Shown in pieces: positions 1 through 7,792 of a stretch of DNA of 64,000 nt. The DNA comes from Planctomycetota bacterium (lineage in GTDB: Bacteria; Planctomycetota; Planctomycetia; Pirellulales; PALSA-1355). The position numbers and the translations under genes are program-made. How positions within the stretch are numbered: position 1 is the first letter of the stretch; each line of letters opens with the position of its first letter. The notes beneath the pieces were generated by a model that ran no database searches, was not told where the DNA came from, and was given only the letters and a program-made list of their open reading frames with translations. The stretch is taken from positions 124,001 to 188,000 of the forward strand of contig QQVE01000001.1 of assembly GCA_003389325.1 (NCBI GenBank), in the 5' to 3' direction.

Positions 1-303
1 TCTGATGGGAGACAGATCGCTGACTTCGTTATCGGAAAGGTCCAGCAGCAGCAGGTTCGTGCAGTGCTCGATCCCGGTCAAATCCTTGATGCCGCGACCA
101 CGCGCTTCGAGCGTCGAGATCTTGCGCAAGTCGTCCTCGGTCAGCTCTTCGTTGTTGTCGCGCTTCTCGAACACCAGCGCCCGCAAGGCGGCTTCCAGGT
201 TCTTGTCCGGGAACTGCACGGCGCGGGCGACGGGCAATCCGAGCTGAACGACGACGGCTGCCAGCAGGGCGGATTTGAGCGTGCGGGCGAGATCGTAACG
301 CAT
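1..303 (-). CDS. Secreted leucine-rich-repeat protein, N-terminal fragment
   Basis: Only the first 101 residues lie in the window; the gene runs off the left edge. The minus-strand ATG at 303 is preceded by GAGGG about ten bases upstream. Residues 1-28 are a signal peptide: a basic start, then a hydrophobic run ending in ARA. The mature start reads FPDKNLEAALR, the usual cap of internalin-type leucine-rich-repeat proteins. It is followed by repeat-like text (IKDLTGIE, NLLLLDLSDN, VSDLSPI). This suggests an exported binding or scaffold protein; the ligand is unknown. It is divergent from the DUF1080 gene. The total length and any C-terminal domain cannot be seen. Confidence 0.8.
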   Translation of the reverse strand, partial: MRYDLARTLKSALLAAVVVQLGLPVARAVQFPDKNLEAALRALVFEKRDNNEELTEDDLRKISTLEARGRGIKDLTGIEHCTNLLLLDLSDNEVSDLSPIR

Positions 304-495
304 GGCGGTATCCCTCTTGCTGCGATGATTCGTTGGCGGGCTTTCCAGGCAGGAATCGTGTGGACGAAATCTCTATTCTAATCACGTGGGTTCGCCGACC
401 AAGGGGCGCGACGGACGGCGATGAAATTCCTTGCGACGCAATGCGGGGGCGAGTATCCTGAGCGCTCGATCCCGATAGTTCTCCGAGGAAAACCG

Positions 496-1149
496 ATGTC
501 TTACTCCCGTGCCGCGTTTGCCTGGCTGGCCGTCGTTGCTTGTGCTGTGTTGCTCTGCGGCGTTGCTGCACGCGCCGACGAGAAGTCGTCGGTGACCAGC
601 CTGTTTGACGGCAAAACGCTCGAGGGCTGGAAGAAGACGGTGTTCGGGGGCGAAGGCGACGTCGTCGTGCGAGATGGCTGCATCGTGCTCGAAACCGGCA
701 ACCCGCTGACGGGCATCACGTGGACCGGCAAGTATCCAAAGATGGACTACGAGATTTCGCTCGAGGCCAAGCGGGTCAACGGGGCCGATTTCTTCTGTGC
801 CCTTACGTTTCCGGTGGGAGAAGATCCCTGCACGTTCGTCGTCGGCGGTTGGGGCGGCGGTGTGGTCGGGCTTTCGAGTCTCGATGGGTTCGATGCCTCG
901 GAAAACGAAACGATGCAGTACCTGGAATTCAAGAACGACCACTGGTACAAGGTGCGCGTGCGGGTCACAGGGGGCAAAATCGAAGCCTGGCTCGACGACA
1001 AACATATGGTCGACGTGGAAACCAAGGGACGGCAAATCGGAATTCGCCCCGAAGTGGAGCTTTCCCGCCCGCTTGGCATTTCCAGCTACATGACCACTGC
1101 GGCGCTGCGTGATATCAAGATTCGGCGGCTCGACGGCAAGGCCAAGTAG
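496..1149 (+). CDS. DUF1080 (3-keto-disaccharide hydrolase-like) secreted protein
   Basis: A 217-residue exported protein. The ATG at 496 is chosen over an in-frame ATG at 421 because it follows a GAGG site and begins directly with a signal peptide (hydrophobic core, cut after ARA near residue 27). The mature part opens with SLFDGKTLEGWKK, the hallmark of DUF1080, a concanavalin-like sandwich that is abundant in planctomycetes. Later text (YLEFKNDHWYKVRVRV, then IEAWLDDKHMVDV) fits the second half of the fold. Members of the wider family act on 3-keto-glycosides, so a role in periplasmic sugar breakdown is an inference. It stands alone on the plus strand and converges on the NUDIX gene 28 bases downstream. 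Confidence 0.88.
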   Translation: MSYSRAAFAWLAVVACAVLLCGVAARADEKSSVTSLFDGKTLEGWKKTVFGGEGDVVVRDGCIVLETGNPLTGITWTGKYPKMDYEISLEAKRVNGADFFCALTFPVGEDPCTFVVGGWGGGVVGLSSLDGFDASENETMQYLEFKNDHWYKVRVRVTGGKIEAWLDDKHMVDVETKGRQIGIRPEVELSRPLGISSYMTTAALRDIKIRRLDGKAK

Positions 1150-1177
1150 CACCGGCGCTTCGAAATTTTGCGACCGG

Positions 1178-1579
1178 CTATTGCGCTGCGAGCAGCGCCT
1201 CGAGTCGGTCGATCAGTTCGCATTGGTCGGCATGCAGCGTTCGTCGTGCGGTTTCCAGCGGCACGAACTCCGCCCGGTCGACTTCCCACGACGTACAGGC
1301 CGGCTCACTGTCGTCGCAGGGTCCGGCAAAGGCATGCACCCGCTTGCCGCTCTTTCTGTAAACGACGAATCCCAACGGCACCAGCGGCCCGGCCGTAATG
1401 CCGGTTTCTTCCAGTGTTTCTCTGCGGGCGGCGTCTTCCAATGACTCGCCTTCATCGGGCACCCCCTTGGGAATGCTCCACGCCGCGCGGCGATTGTAGT
1501 TGCCCGACGGGTGCACCAGCAGCACCTCGAGGCCGTGCTCCGCTTGCCGATAAAGCAACGTTCCGGACGACTGTTTCAT
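1178..1579 (-). CDS. NUDIX hydrolase at the end of the pterin-cofactor operon
   Basis: A 133-residue NUDIX protein. The NUDIX box is complete: GVPDEGE, seven residues, RET, then LEETGI at about residues 43-65, giving the metal-binding glutamates needed to hydrolyse a nucleoside diphosphate-X type bond. Starting at ATG 1579 gives a 4-base ATGA overlap with the stop of the beta-RFAP synthase gene, so the two are probably translationally coupled. In folate synthesis a NUDIX enzyme removes pyrophosphate from dihydroneopterin triphosphate. The operon position makes a pterin or other pathway intermediate a reasonable substrate here, but that is inference. A house-cleaning Ap4A hydrolase is the alternative. 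Confidence 0.85.
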   Translation of the reverse strand: MKQSSGTLLYRQAEHGLEVLLVHPSGNYNRRAAWSIPKGVPDEGESLEDAARRETLEETGITAGPLVPLGFVVYRKSGKRVHAFAGPCDDSEPACTSWEVDRAEFVPLETARRTLHADQCELIDRLEALLAAQ

Positions 1580-2544
1580 GCGGTATTCGTTCGCTCGACG
1601 CGGGCACCCGTGTTGTTCACCGGCGAGATCGTGATGGCGTCGTCCGGTTCCGTGTGGCGGCGCATTGCTTCGGCAAACTGGCCGGCAGCGTATTGGTCGG
1701 GAAGCAGGGCAAAGACGGTCGGTCCCCAGGAGCTTTGGCCTACGCCGGGGACGCCCGTGCGACGAATCGTTTCGACGAGTCGCGCGATGCTGGGGCCGGC
1801 GAACGGTCCGCCTTGGCGAGCCGCGAAGCAAGTGCCCGCCTCGTACCCGAAGCGATAGAGGCTTCGGCTGAATCGCTCGAAATCGCCTGACTTGGCCGCG
1901 GGTAGCAGTTCTTCGGTGACTTCGTGCCGCAGACGCGCTGTGGTTTCCTCGGGCACCGGCGGCAGTTCACCGAATGCCCGGCGCTCCGCCTCGCCAGAAA
2001 GTCCGCGCTGGGTGTTGGGACTGATCAACACAAACCGCCATGCCTCGGGTAGTTCCACGCGGTGCTCTAGCGGCGAAAGGGCTTCGCCCGGCAACTTGCC
2101 TGCTTCGACGAGAAATCCGCCGTGTTGGAATCCATACGTGCCGATGGCCGAGCGGTCGCCGCGGCCAGCGAGGGCGGCCAATTCAGGAGCCGCGAGCGGA
2201 GGGACATTGCGCCAGGCATTCAAACCGGCCGAGATGGCCAAGGCCAGTTGGGTGCCGGTTCCCAGGCCCACGTGATCTGGTGGGGCCGTGACGATTTCGA
2301 GCTGACATTCGGGCAATGTCTCGAGCTGCCATGCCTCAGCCAACCGGCGGATGACTGCCCTGGCTCGCTCCGCCAATGGGCCGCGAACGCCGAATCGCTC
2401 GGCCGACGAAATCCGCAGTCGAAGTCCGGGGCGGTCGATCATCACCCCCACACCGCCGAACTGTCGCCGGTCGGTTCGCCCGAACGAGAACATGCCGAAG
2501 TGTAAACGGCTCGGCGCGACGACTTCGACGCCTGGAGTGGTCAT
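1576..2544 (-). CDS. mptG: Beta-ribofuranosylaminobenzene 5'-phosphate synthase-like GHMP-fold protein
   Basis: A 322-residue protein of the GHMP-kinase fold. The family motif is seen as PPDHVGLGTGTQLALAI near residue 100, and the N-terminus (APSRLHFGMF) and C-terminus (QSSWGPTVFALL) match the beta-RFAP synthase branch. Known members condense 4-aminobenzoate with phosphoribosyl pyrophosphate and release CO2, which commits the pathway to (tetrahydro)methanopterin. ATG 2544 is used instead of the longer frame starting at 2580, because the extra 12 residues are Arg/Ser-rich and unlike the family start. It lies 75 bases after the DUF447 gene and overlaps the NUDIX gene by 4. The neighbouring pabA and pabB could supply its aminobenzoate substrate. 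Confidence 0.85.
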   Translation of the reverse strand: MTTPGVEVVAPSRLHFGMFSFGRTDRRQFGGVGVMIDRPGLRLRISSAERFGVRGPLAERARAVIRRLAEAWQLETLPECQLEIVTAPPDHVGLGTGTQLALAISAGLNAWRNVPPLAAPELAALAGRGDRSAIGTYGFQHGGFLVEAGKLPGEALSPLEHRVELPEAWRFVLISPNTQRGLSGEAERRAFGELPPVPEETTARLRHEVTEELLPAAKSGDFERFSRSLYRFGYEAGTCFAARQGGPFAGPSIARLVETIRRTGVPGVGQSSWGPTVFALLPDQYAAGQFAEAMRRHTEPDDAITISPVNNTGARVERTNTA

Positions 2545-2619
2545 GGCTCTCAGCTTACTCGATGACCCGCGGGCCCGCATCTCGCCGTCCGAAGCACGGC
2601 GTCTAAGACGCCCAGACGG

Positions 2620-3201
2620 CTAACGCGCCGCCCTCGCGGTCCGCTCTCGCACGATCCTACTGAGAAACTCGAACGCCCGTAGCTCGGTGGGGCCGCCGGT
2701 CTTGTCGACGAGCACCCTGAGGTCGTCGAACTCGGCGAGGATCTCGGCGGCCGGGAGGAAATCGACGCGCGTGGCCAGAACGGCGGCCTCGACCACGGCA
2801 TGCTTGCCACGATTGAAGCCGAAGAACTCCCGGAGCGTGCCCCGGTCGATCACGTTGCACGCGATGCGTGTCCGCTCCTGGCGGTCGTCCAGCGAGCCGA
2901 CTCGAAAGGCGTACCAGCGGCAGGACCCTGTCAGGATTCGACCCTCAACGGCTTCAGCCGGCCGCATCGGGGGCAGCGGCGCGGGTGTGCCGACGGCCGC
3001 CTGAGCCAGCAACTCCACGTCGTCAGTCACATGGAATACGCCCTGGCCGTTGCGCTTCAAGTTGCGGTAGGTCGTCGAGGTCTGGTATGGCTTGAGCACC
3101 AGCGTCTCGAGTTGCGCATCGACTTCCGGACCCATCGGTGAGATGTTTACCGTGTCGTCGTCGTTGAGCGTGGTGACGATGCCTTCCAGAATCAACGGCA
3201 T
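2620..3201 (-). CDS. DUF447 flavin-split-barrel-like protein of methanopterin clusters
   Basis: A 193-residue protein with the typical DUF447 opening (MPLILEGIVTTLNDDD, then NISPMGPEV) and the later HAVVEAAVLATR segment. The family has an FMN-binding split-barrel fold and is known from methanogens and from bacteria with tetrahydromethanopterin-linked C1 genes; its reaction is not established. The start at ATG 3201 is conserved-looking, although the bases just upstream are not a Shine-Dalgarno match. It sits between pabA (43-base gap) and the beta-RFAP synthase gene on the same strand, which supports a place in the same cofactor pathway. The specific role is unknown. Confidence 0.82.
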   Translation of the reverse strand: MPLILEGIVTTLNDDDTVNISPMGPEVDAQLETLVLKPYQTSTTYRNLKRNGQGVFHVTDDVELLAQAAVGTPAPLPPMRPAEAVEGRILTGSCRWYAFRVGSLDDRQERTRIACNVIDRGTLREFFGFNRGKHAVVEAAVLATRVDFLPAAEILAEFDDLRVLVDKTGGPTELRAFEFLSRIVRERTARAAR

Positions 3202-3244
3202 AGGAGGACATCTCTCGCCGCGGCACTACGTTGCAGCGCGGCAT

Positions 3245-3907
3245 CTAAAAAGTCACGGGAACGTCCGGAAGTGGGGCCGCGGACACAACAGTTTCTACGC
3301 GTTCGCTCCCGATGCGCGGCACGACGTCGGGAGCGGCCAGACCGGACTGCCTTAGGAAGGCTCCTAGCAGGTCGAACCCCAGATCGGTTAGTACCGACTC
3401 GGGGTGGAACTGCAGTCCCACGACAGGAAACTCGCAATGGGCCACGGCCATGATCGTGCCGTCGGCCGTCCAGGCGGTCGCTTCCAGCTCTCGAGGCAGA
3501 GTGGCCGGATCGATCGCCAGCGAGTGATATCGTCCGGCGATGAGCGGATTGGGCAACCCGGCGAACACGCTGCGCCCGTCGTGCACGACCGACGAAGCTC
3601 GCCCGTGCACGGGCTCGGCGGCGCGAACGACCCGTCCGCCGAACGCCGCTCCGATGGCCTGATGCCCCAGGCAAATCCCCAGAATCGGCAGCCTTCCGGC
3701 CCACTGCTGGATGACTTCGACCGAGCAGCCTGCCTCGCGCGGCGTACACGGGCCCGGCGAGAGCACGATGGCTTGGGGACCGAGTTCGGCAACGCCGCCC
3801 GACGTAATGGCGTCGTTCCTCACGACGCGCACTTCGTGCCCGAGACGCTCGAAGTACCGCGCCAGGTTGAACACGAAGCTGTCGTAGTTGTCGATCAGGA
3901 GAATCAT
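3245..3907 (-). CDS. pabA: Aminodeoxychorismate synthase, glutamine amidotransferase subunit
   Basis: A 220-residue class I glutamine amidotransferase. The start MILLIDNYDSFVFNLA, the nucleophile Cys79 in GICLGHQ, and His168/Glu170 in HPES complete the triad. It hydrolyses glutamine and passes ammonia to the chorismate-aminating partner. The start at ATG 3907 lies 5 bases after the pabB stop, so the two subunits are co-translated. TrpG is the look-alike, since many bacteria share one subunit. The immediate PabB partner and the absence of trp genes nearby favour aminodeoxychorismate synthesis. The last 30 residues beyond the domain are a variable tail. Confidence 0.9.
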   Translation of the reverse strand: MILLIDNYDSFVFNLARYFERLGHEVRVVRNDAITSGGVAELGPQAIVLSPGPCTPREAGCSVEVIQQWAGRLPILGICLGHQAIGAAFGGRVVRAAEPVHGRASSVVHDGRSVFAGLPNPLIAGRYHSLAIDPATLPRELEATAWTADGTIMAVAHCEFPVVGLQFHPESVLTDLGFDLLGAFLRQSGLAAPDVVPRIGSERVETVVSAAPLPDVPVTF

Positions 3908-3912
3908 GGCGG

Positions 3913-5319
3913 CTACCGCAGGGCCCGGATCAAGCCGGTGGCCTTGTGCCAGGTTTCCTCGTACTCGTTTTCCGGCACGCTTTGCGCCACGATACCACCT
4001 CCCACGGGCGCCTGCCACCATCCGCGGCTGGCCGTGATGGTGCGAATGAGGATGCTGCTGTCCATCGAACCGTCGAAACCCAAATAGGCCAGCGAGCCGC
4101 AGTAGGCGCCGCGTGCGGTCCGTTCCAATTCGGCGATGACTTGCATGGCGCGAATCTTCGGGGCGCCGGTAACGGATCCTCCTGGGAACGAGGCCCGCAG
4201 CAGATCGATCGGGGTACGCCCCTGGGCGAGCGTGCCGCATACGGCCGAGACCAGATGCTGCACGAAAGCGTAGCTCTCCAATTTACAGAGTTGTGTCACC
4301 CGCACCGAGTCGGGCCGGCACACGCGCGACAGATCGTTCCGCAGCAGGTCGACGATCATCACGTTTTCGGCACGGTCCTTTTCACTCTGCTGCAACTCGT
4401 CGCCGGAAAACAGGTCGGCCTCGGGCCGCGCGATGCGGCTGCGCGTGCCTTTGATCGGTCGCGCCTCGACCTGAGCGTCGTGGACCCGCAGAAAGCGCTC
4501 GGGCGAGGCGCTGGCGATTTGCGCTCCGCCCGCGTCGAAGTAGCCGGCAAAAGTGGCCGCATTGCGCTGCCGCAGCCGCAGGTACAGCGCCACGGCATCG
4601 TCTTCGGCCGGGAACAGCAGCCGCTGAGCGATGTTCACCTGAAACACGTCCCCAGCGTGCACGTATTCGATCGCCCGGCGGATTGCCGCAAGGTAGGCGT
4701 CGGCCGAGAAGTTGCTGGCCAGTCCGGTTGGGCCCGCCACGGCGAACTGCTCGGCCAATTGGTCCTGCCGCAATCGCTCTAGGGCAGGCCGCGCTGGCGC
4801 TCCGGCGGGCCTTTCGAGCATGCTTTGAAAGAACGCTAGCCGTTCGGCCGCGCGCTTGCGTCGCGCCTTACGCTCCAATTCCGGAAACCCTTGCGAAATA
4901 AGCCAGGCTCGATTGGCAAAGTGATCGACGGCGAGCACCACGTCGTACAAGCCCATGGCCAGAGCCGGCGTCTCGAATTCGTCGATCGCAGGCCGAGGCG
5001 AGCGCTCCAGCGAACGCCCCAGGTCGTAGCTTAACAGCCCGGCGGCACCACCTTGAAACGGCGGCAGATCGGGGATCGTCGCCGCATTGAACGGGACCAG
5101 ACTTTGTTCGAGCGCGGCCAAGCCATCGCTGCCATCGGCAGGGATGCTCAAAAAGGAAAAGGGATCCGCCGCGAGAAACGAATACCGTCCAAGCACCGGA
5201 TCGCGGCGAGCGCTATCCAGAAACACGCAGTGTGGCAAGCATGCCAAACGCGCGAAGGCCCGTTCCAGATCGAGTTGCGGATCGACCGGCGCGATCAGGC
5301 AGCCCGATTCGGATTCCAT
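3913..5319 (-). CDS. pabB: Aminodeoxychorismate synthase component I
   Basis: A 468-residue chorismate-binding enzyme that adds ammonia to chorismate for 4-aminobenzoate. The motif ARPIKGTRSR carries the lysine that separates PabB from TrpE (which has PIAGT). Further family marks are ENVMIVDLLRNDL, SFPGGSVTGAPK and GGGIVAQSVPENEYEE. The start is uncertain: ATG 5319 is used, but a GTG at 5343 would give a GTGA overlap with the upstream stop. It sits directly before pabA. The product would feed both folate and the methanopterin-type branch through the beta-RFAP synthase encoded two genes downstream. No aminodeoxychorismate lyase (pabC) is visible in the window. Confidence 0.92.
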   Translation of the reverse strand: MESESGCLIAPVDPQLDLERAFARLACLPHCVFLDSARRDPVLGRYSFLAADPFSFLSIPADGSDGLAALEQSLVPFNAATIPDLPPFQGGAAGLLSYDLGRSLERSPRPAIDEFETPALAMGLYDVVLAVDHFANRAWLISQGFPELERKARRKRAAERLAFFQSMLERPAGAPARPALERLRQDQLAEQFAVAGPTGLASNFSADAYLAAIRRAIEYVHAGDVFQVNIAQRLLFPAEDDAVALYLRLRQRNAATFAGYFDAGGAQIASASPERFLRVHDAQVEARPIKGTRSRIARPEADLFSGDELQQSEKDRAENVMIVDLLRNDLSRVCRPDSVRVTQLCKLESYAFVQHLVSAVCGTLAQGRTPIDLLRASFPGGSVTGAPKIRAMQVIAELERTARGAYCGSLAYLGFDGSMDSSILIRTITASRGWWQAPVGGGIVAQSVPENEYEETWHKATGLIRALR

Positions 5320-5339
5320 CAGCCCAGCAGCGTCGGCCT

Positions 5340-6767
5340 TCACGGCTCGGTATCCCTCGGGTTTTCTTTGTCGCCGGCGTTGCCCTGCCGGCCAGTGCGG
5401 TCGAGCCGATGATATTGTTCGTCCCGAGTCAAGAAGCCCCAATCGAGCGCCTCGTCCTGGCGATATTCCTTGTCGAGCGTTAAGGCGGTAACGGCCTTGG
5501 CCAGCTCGTAGCCCAGGTAGAAGGCGTGCGACGGGGCAATTGGGCGCTCGGCGGATGCCTGAAGCTTATCGAACAGGGCAAACGGGTCGGCATCCCGCGC
5601 GTAAAGGCCGCTAGTGACCGCGTGCAACAGGCCATCCTCTGCGAACAGCCGATAGTCGTGGTCCTTGATCTGGCTGGCCAGGCGTGCGAGCGTTTCTTCG
5701 CCGTGGCAGAGGACTTTGCTGTCGCGGAGCATCACCAACCGGGGCTCCAGGCGTTTGGGCAGCGTGCGATGCCGCTGGGCATAGTACACCAGCCGCCGCG
5801 CCAGGTCGCATTCTCGAACGCTCGAGCGGGCCCAGTTGATTACTTGGGTTGTGAGTACACTGCGAATGCCCAATTCCTGGCAAATGCCCAGTAGCAGGAC
5901 GTTGATCGGCGCCGAGTCGGCGTCGGTCAATTCGGTCAGGTTGCCGATGCCCATCAGCATTTCGGCGTCGGGGTAGCGCCGCCGGGTTTCCTGATAACGC
6001 CCCAGGCTTGCGGCGAAGCCGAATCCGATCGGTTCCAGAATCGGATCGATGCGCAGCGGAACGCGGTGGTTGGCCAGGAACTCAACCGTTTCGTCCAGGC
6101 CGGCCAGCGTTGTTGGATCATCGGGCACGGCCACCACCGTTGTGCCCCAATCGGGCGCCGCGTCACGGTTCTGGCTGTTGACACTCAATACCAACTCGGC
6201 GCCAGAGCGCGCGGCGGGCCCGATCTCGCGCGGGTCCATGCTGTCGATCGAGACGCGTATGCCGCGATCAACGAGCGCCTTGACGGCTTGTTCGACGCCT
6301 GCCCACGGTCCGTCGGGATCGCAGCCCAGATCGATCACGTCAGCTCCGGCCGCTCGCAGACTCTCCGCTTCGCTGACGATGTCGTCGAGGGCCAACTGCG
6401 GGGCATGGTTGATTTCGGCCAGTATCTCGATGTCGTAGGCCCCGTAGTCGTCGTCTGCCGTAGTGTCCTGTCCGAACAGCTCGGCCAGGCGCCGCAGGTC
6501 GCGCGGACCGCGCTCGACGGGGACGCCGGCCGCTTGCTCGACGGCAGCCAGCTCTCCCTGGCAGTAGCCGGGCAACACGACGCGAGTGGCACCCGGCGGC
6601 ACGTTGATCCGCCGCGCCACCCAGTCGGTCGTCATGAGCGCCGCGACCGTGATTCCCAGCACATCGATCGAGTACTCGAAACCGGCTCGCGGGGCCAGCT
6701 CTTCAAGCACGGCGCGCAAGGAGAACTCCGCCAGCCTGCCGGTTACGAAATGGATACGCTCGGCCAT
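5340..6767 (-). CDS. Dihydropteroate-synthase-like pterin-binding protein (DUF6513-type N-terminus)
   Basis: A 475-residue protein. About 115 N-terminal residues (MAERIHFVTGRLAEF, then a VLPGYCQGE segment) precede a DHPS-type TIM barrel. Barrel marks are ILAEINHAP, GADVIDLGCDPDG, IRVSIDSMDPREI, ELVLSVNSQN and the RIDPILEPIG strand. The two-part layout is that of the DHPS-related protein found in bacterial tetrahydromethanopterin gene clusters, not of the roughly 280-residue folate enzyme. The probable role is joining or binding the pterin moiety in that pathway; this is inference from family and context. It is 17 bases after the SDR gene, and its stop overlaps a possible GTG start of pabB. 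Confidence 0.85.
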   Translation of the reverse strand: MAERIHFVTGRLAEFSLRAVLEELAPRAGFEYSIDVLGITVAALMTTDWVARRINVPPGATRVVLPGYCQGELAAVEQAAGVPVERGPRDLRRLAELFGQDTTADDDYGAYDIEILAEINHAPQLALDDIVSEAESLRAAGADVIDLGCDPDGPWAGVEQAVKALVDRGIRVSIDSMDPREIGPAARSGAELVLSVNSQNRDAAPDWGTTVVAVPDDPTTLAGLDETVEFLANHRVPLRIDPILEPIGFGFAASLGRYQETRRRYPDAEMLMGIGNLTELTDADSAPINVLLLGICQELGIRSVLTTQVINWARSSVRECDLARRLVYYAQRHRTLPKRLEPRLVMLRDSKVLCHGEETLARLASQIKDHDYRLFAEDGLLHAVTSGLYARDADPFALFDKLQASAERPIAPSHAFYLGYELAKAVTALTLDKEYRQDEALDWGFLTRDEQYHRLDRTGRQGNAGDKENPRDTEP

Positions 6768-6784
6768 CGAGAGGACGCGCTTGC

Positions 6785-7558
6785 CTACGCGTGCTTGAAG
6801 CCACCGTTGACGGGAATGGTTTGACCAGTGATGAACGAGGCCTGCGGAGCGACGAGAAACCGTACGACGGCGGCCACGTCCTCAGGCGTACCCCACCGAC
6901 CCAGGAGCGATTCGCCTTGCGCTCGGCGCTGCCACTGGTCCGAGGCTTGCTCGCCCCAGCTCGTCTTGATCCAGCCGGGCGCCACGCAATTCACGCGCAC
7001 CTCGGGTGCGAGCGATCGGGCCAGGCTGCCCGAGAAGGCCATCACGGCGCCCTTGGTCGCGGCGAACAACTCGCCGCTGTCGCCGGCCATGCCCCAGGCC
7101 GCCTGGTCCCAACCAATATTGATAATCGTGCCCCGCCCGCGTGCTTTCATCCGGGCTCCGACGGCCCGCGAGAGCGAGACGGTCGCCGCGACGTCGACCC
7201 GCCACAACGCCTCGAGTTTGCGTTCGAAATCCCAGCCGGCCGATTCGCCGGTGAGCACGTCGACGCCGGCGTTATTGATCCAGATGTCGACGCCGTCGCG
7301 CCAATTCCAGGCTTGCTCAACCAGTTCGGCGTGCGTGTCCGGCTTGGCCAAATCGCACATCAGCACGCAAGAGTTTCCCGAGCGTTCAAGGGCCGCGGCG
7401 GCCGATTCGTCGGCGGCCTGCCTGCTGCTGCGGGCATGCACGACCACGGCCGCGCCGGCGTCGGCCAGAGCCAGCGCGATCGCTCGGCCGATTCCCGTGG
7501 AGGAGCCGGTTATGACGGCTGTGGCGCCCGAGAGTTCCCGGGCGGTTGACTCGACCAT
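6785..7558 (-). CDS. SDR-fold protein lacking the catalytic Ser and Tyr; first gene of the cofactor operon
   Basis: A 257-residue short-chain dehydrogenase fold. The nucleotide site is intact (ITGSSTGIG at 17-25, NNAG at 95-98), and the C-terminal GQTIPVNGG is typical of SDRs. The active site is not intact: the usual YxxxK reads FAATK, putting Phe165 where Tyr should be, with Lys169 kept. The upstream catalytic Ser region reads IINIGWDQAAW with no Ser. The DNA codon is TTC, so this is not a misread frame. ATG 7558 is used rather than a start 39 bases upstream. It is the first gene of the seven-gene operon. It may bind a pterin or NAD(P)H, or use a different acid; the reaction is unknown. Confidence 0.85.
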   Translation of the reverse strand: MVESTARELSGATAVITGSSTGIGRAIALALADAGAAVVVHARSSRQAADESAAAALERSGNSCVLMCDLAKPDTHAELVEQAWNWRDGVDIWINNAGVDVLTGESAGWDFERKLEALWRVDVAATVSLSRAVGARMKARGRGTIINIGWDQAAWGMAGDSGELFAATKGAVMAFSGSLARSLAPEVRVNCVAPGWIKTSWGEQASDQWQRRAQGESLLGRWGTPEDVAAVVRFLVAPQASFITGQTIPVNGGFKHA

Positions 7559-7792
7559 AAGAATTACTTGCGGCAAAAAGAGTTGCGAACAGGCCACGGC
7601 AGTTCGTTGTAGTCGGCGTCATGCCGGCGGGCAAGGCAGAGTGGCGAGTTTACGTCTCTTGCCAGAAGATCGGTAAGCTTTACGTCCGGCGTTTGAGTAT
7701 GATGATAGGTAGGGTGCCCGCCACGGGGCCCCGGCCGCTCGGCAAGGACGTGTCCGGAAGGTCCCCATCTCACAATCTCATCGACGCACCCT
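7559..7792. promoter_or_regulatory. Divergent intergenic region between the cofactor operon and the FabD-like gene
   Basis: These 234 bases separate two outward-facing genes and must carry both promoters. No convincing -35/-10 pair, operator repeat or riboswitch-like structure was recognised. A GTCTCTTGCC segment and AT-richer patches near 7660-7705 are the least GC-rich part and the likeliest place for the promoters. Confidence 0.4.
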
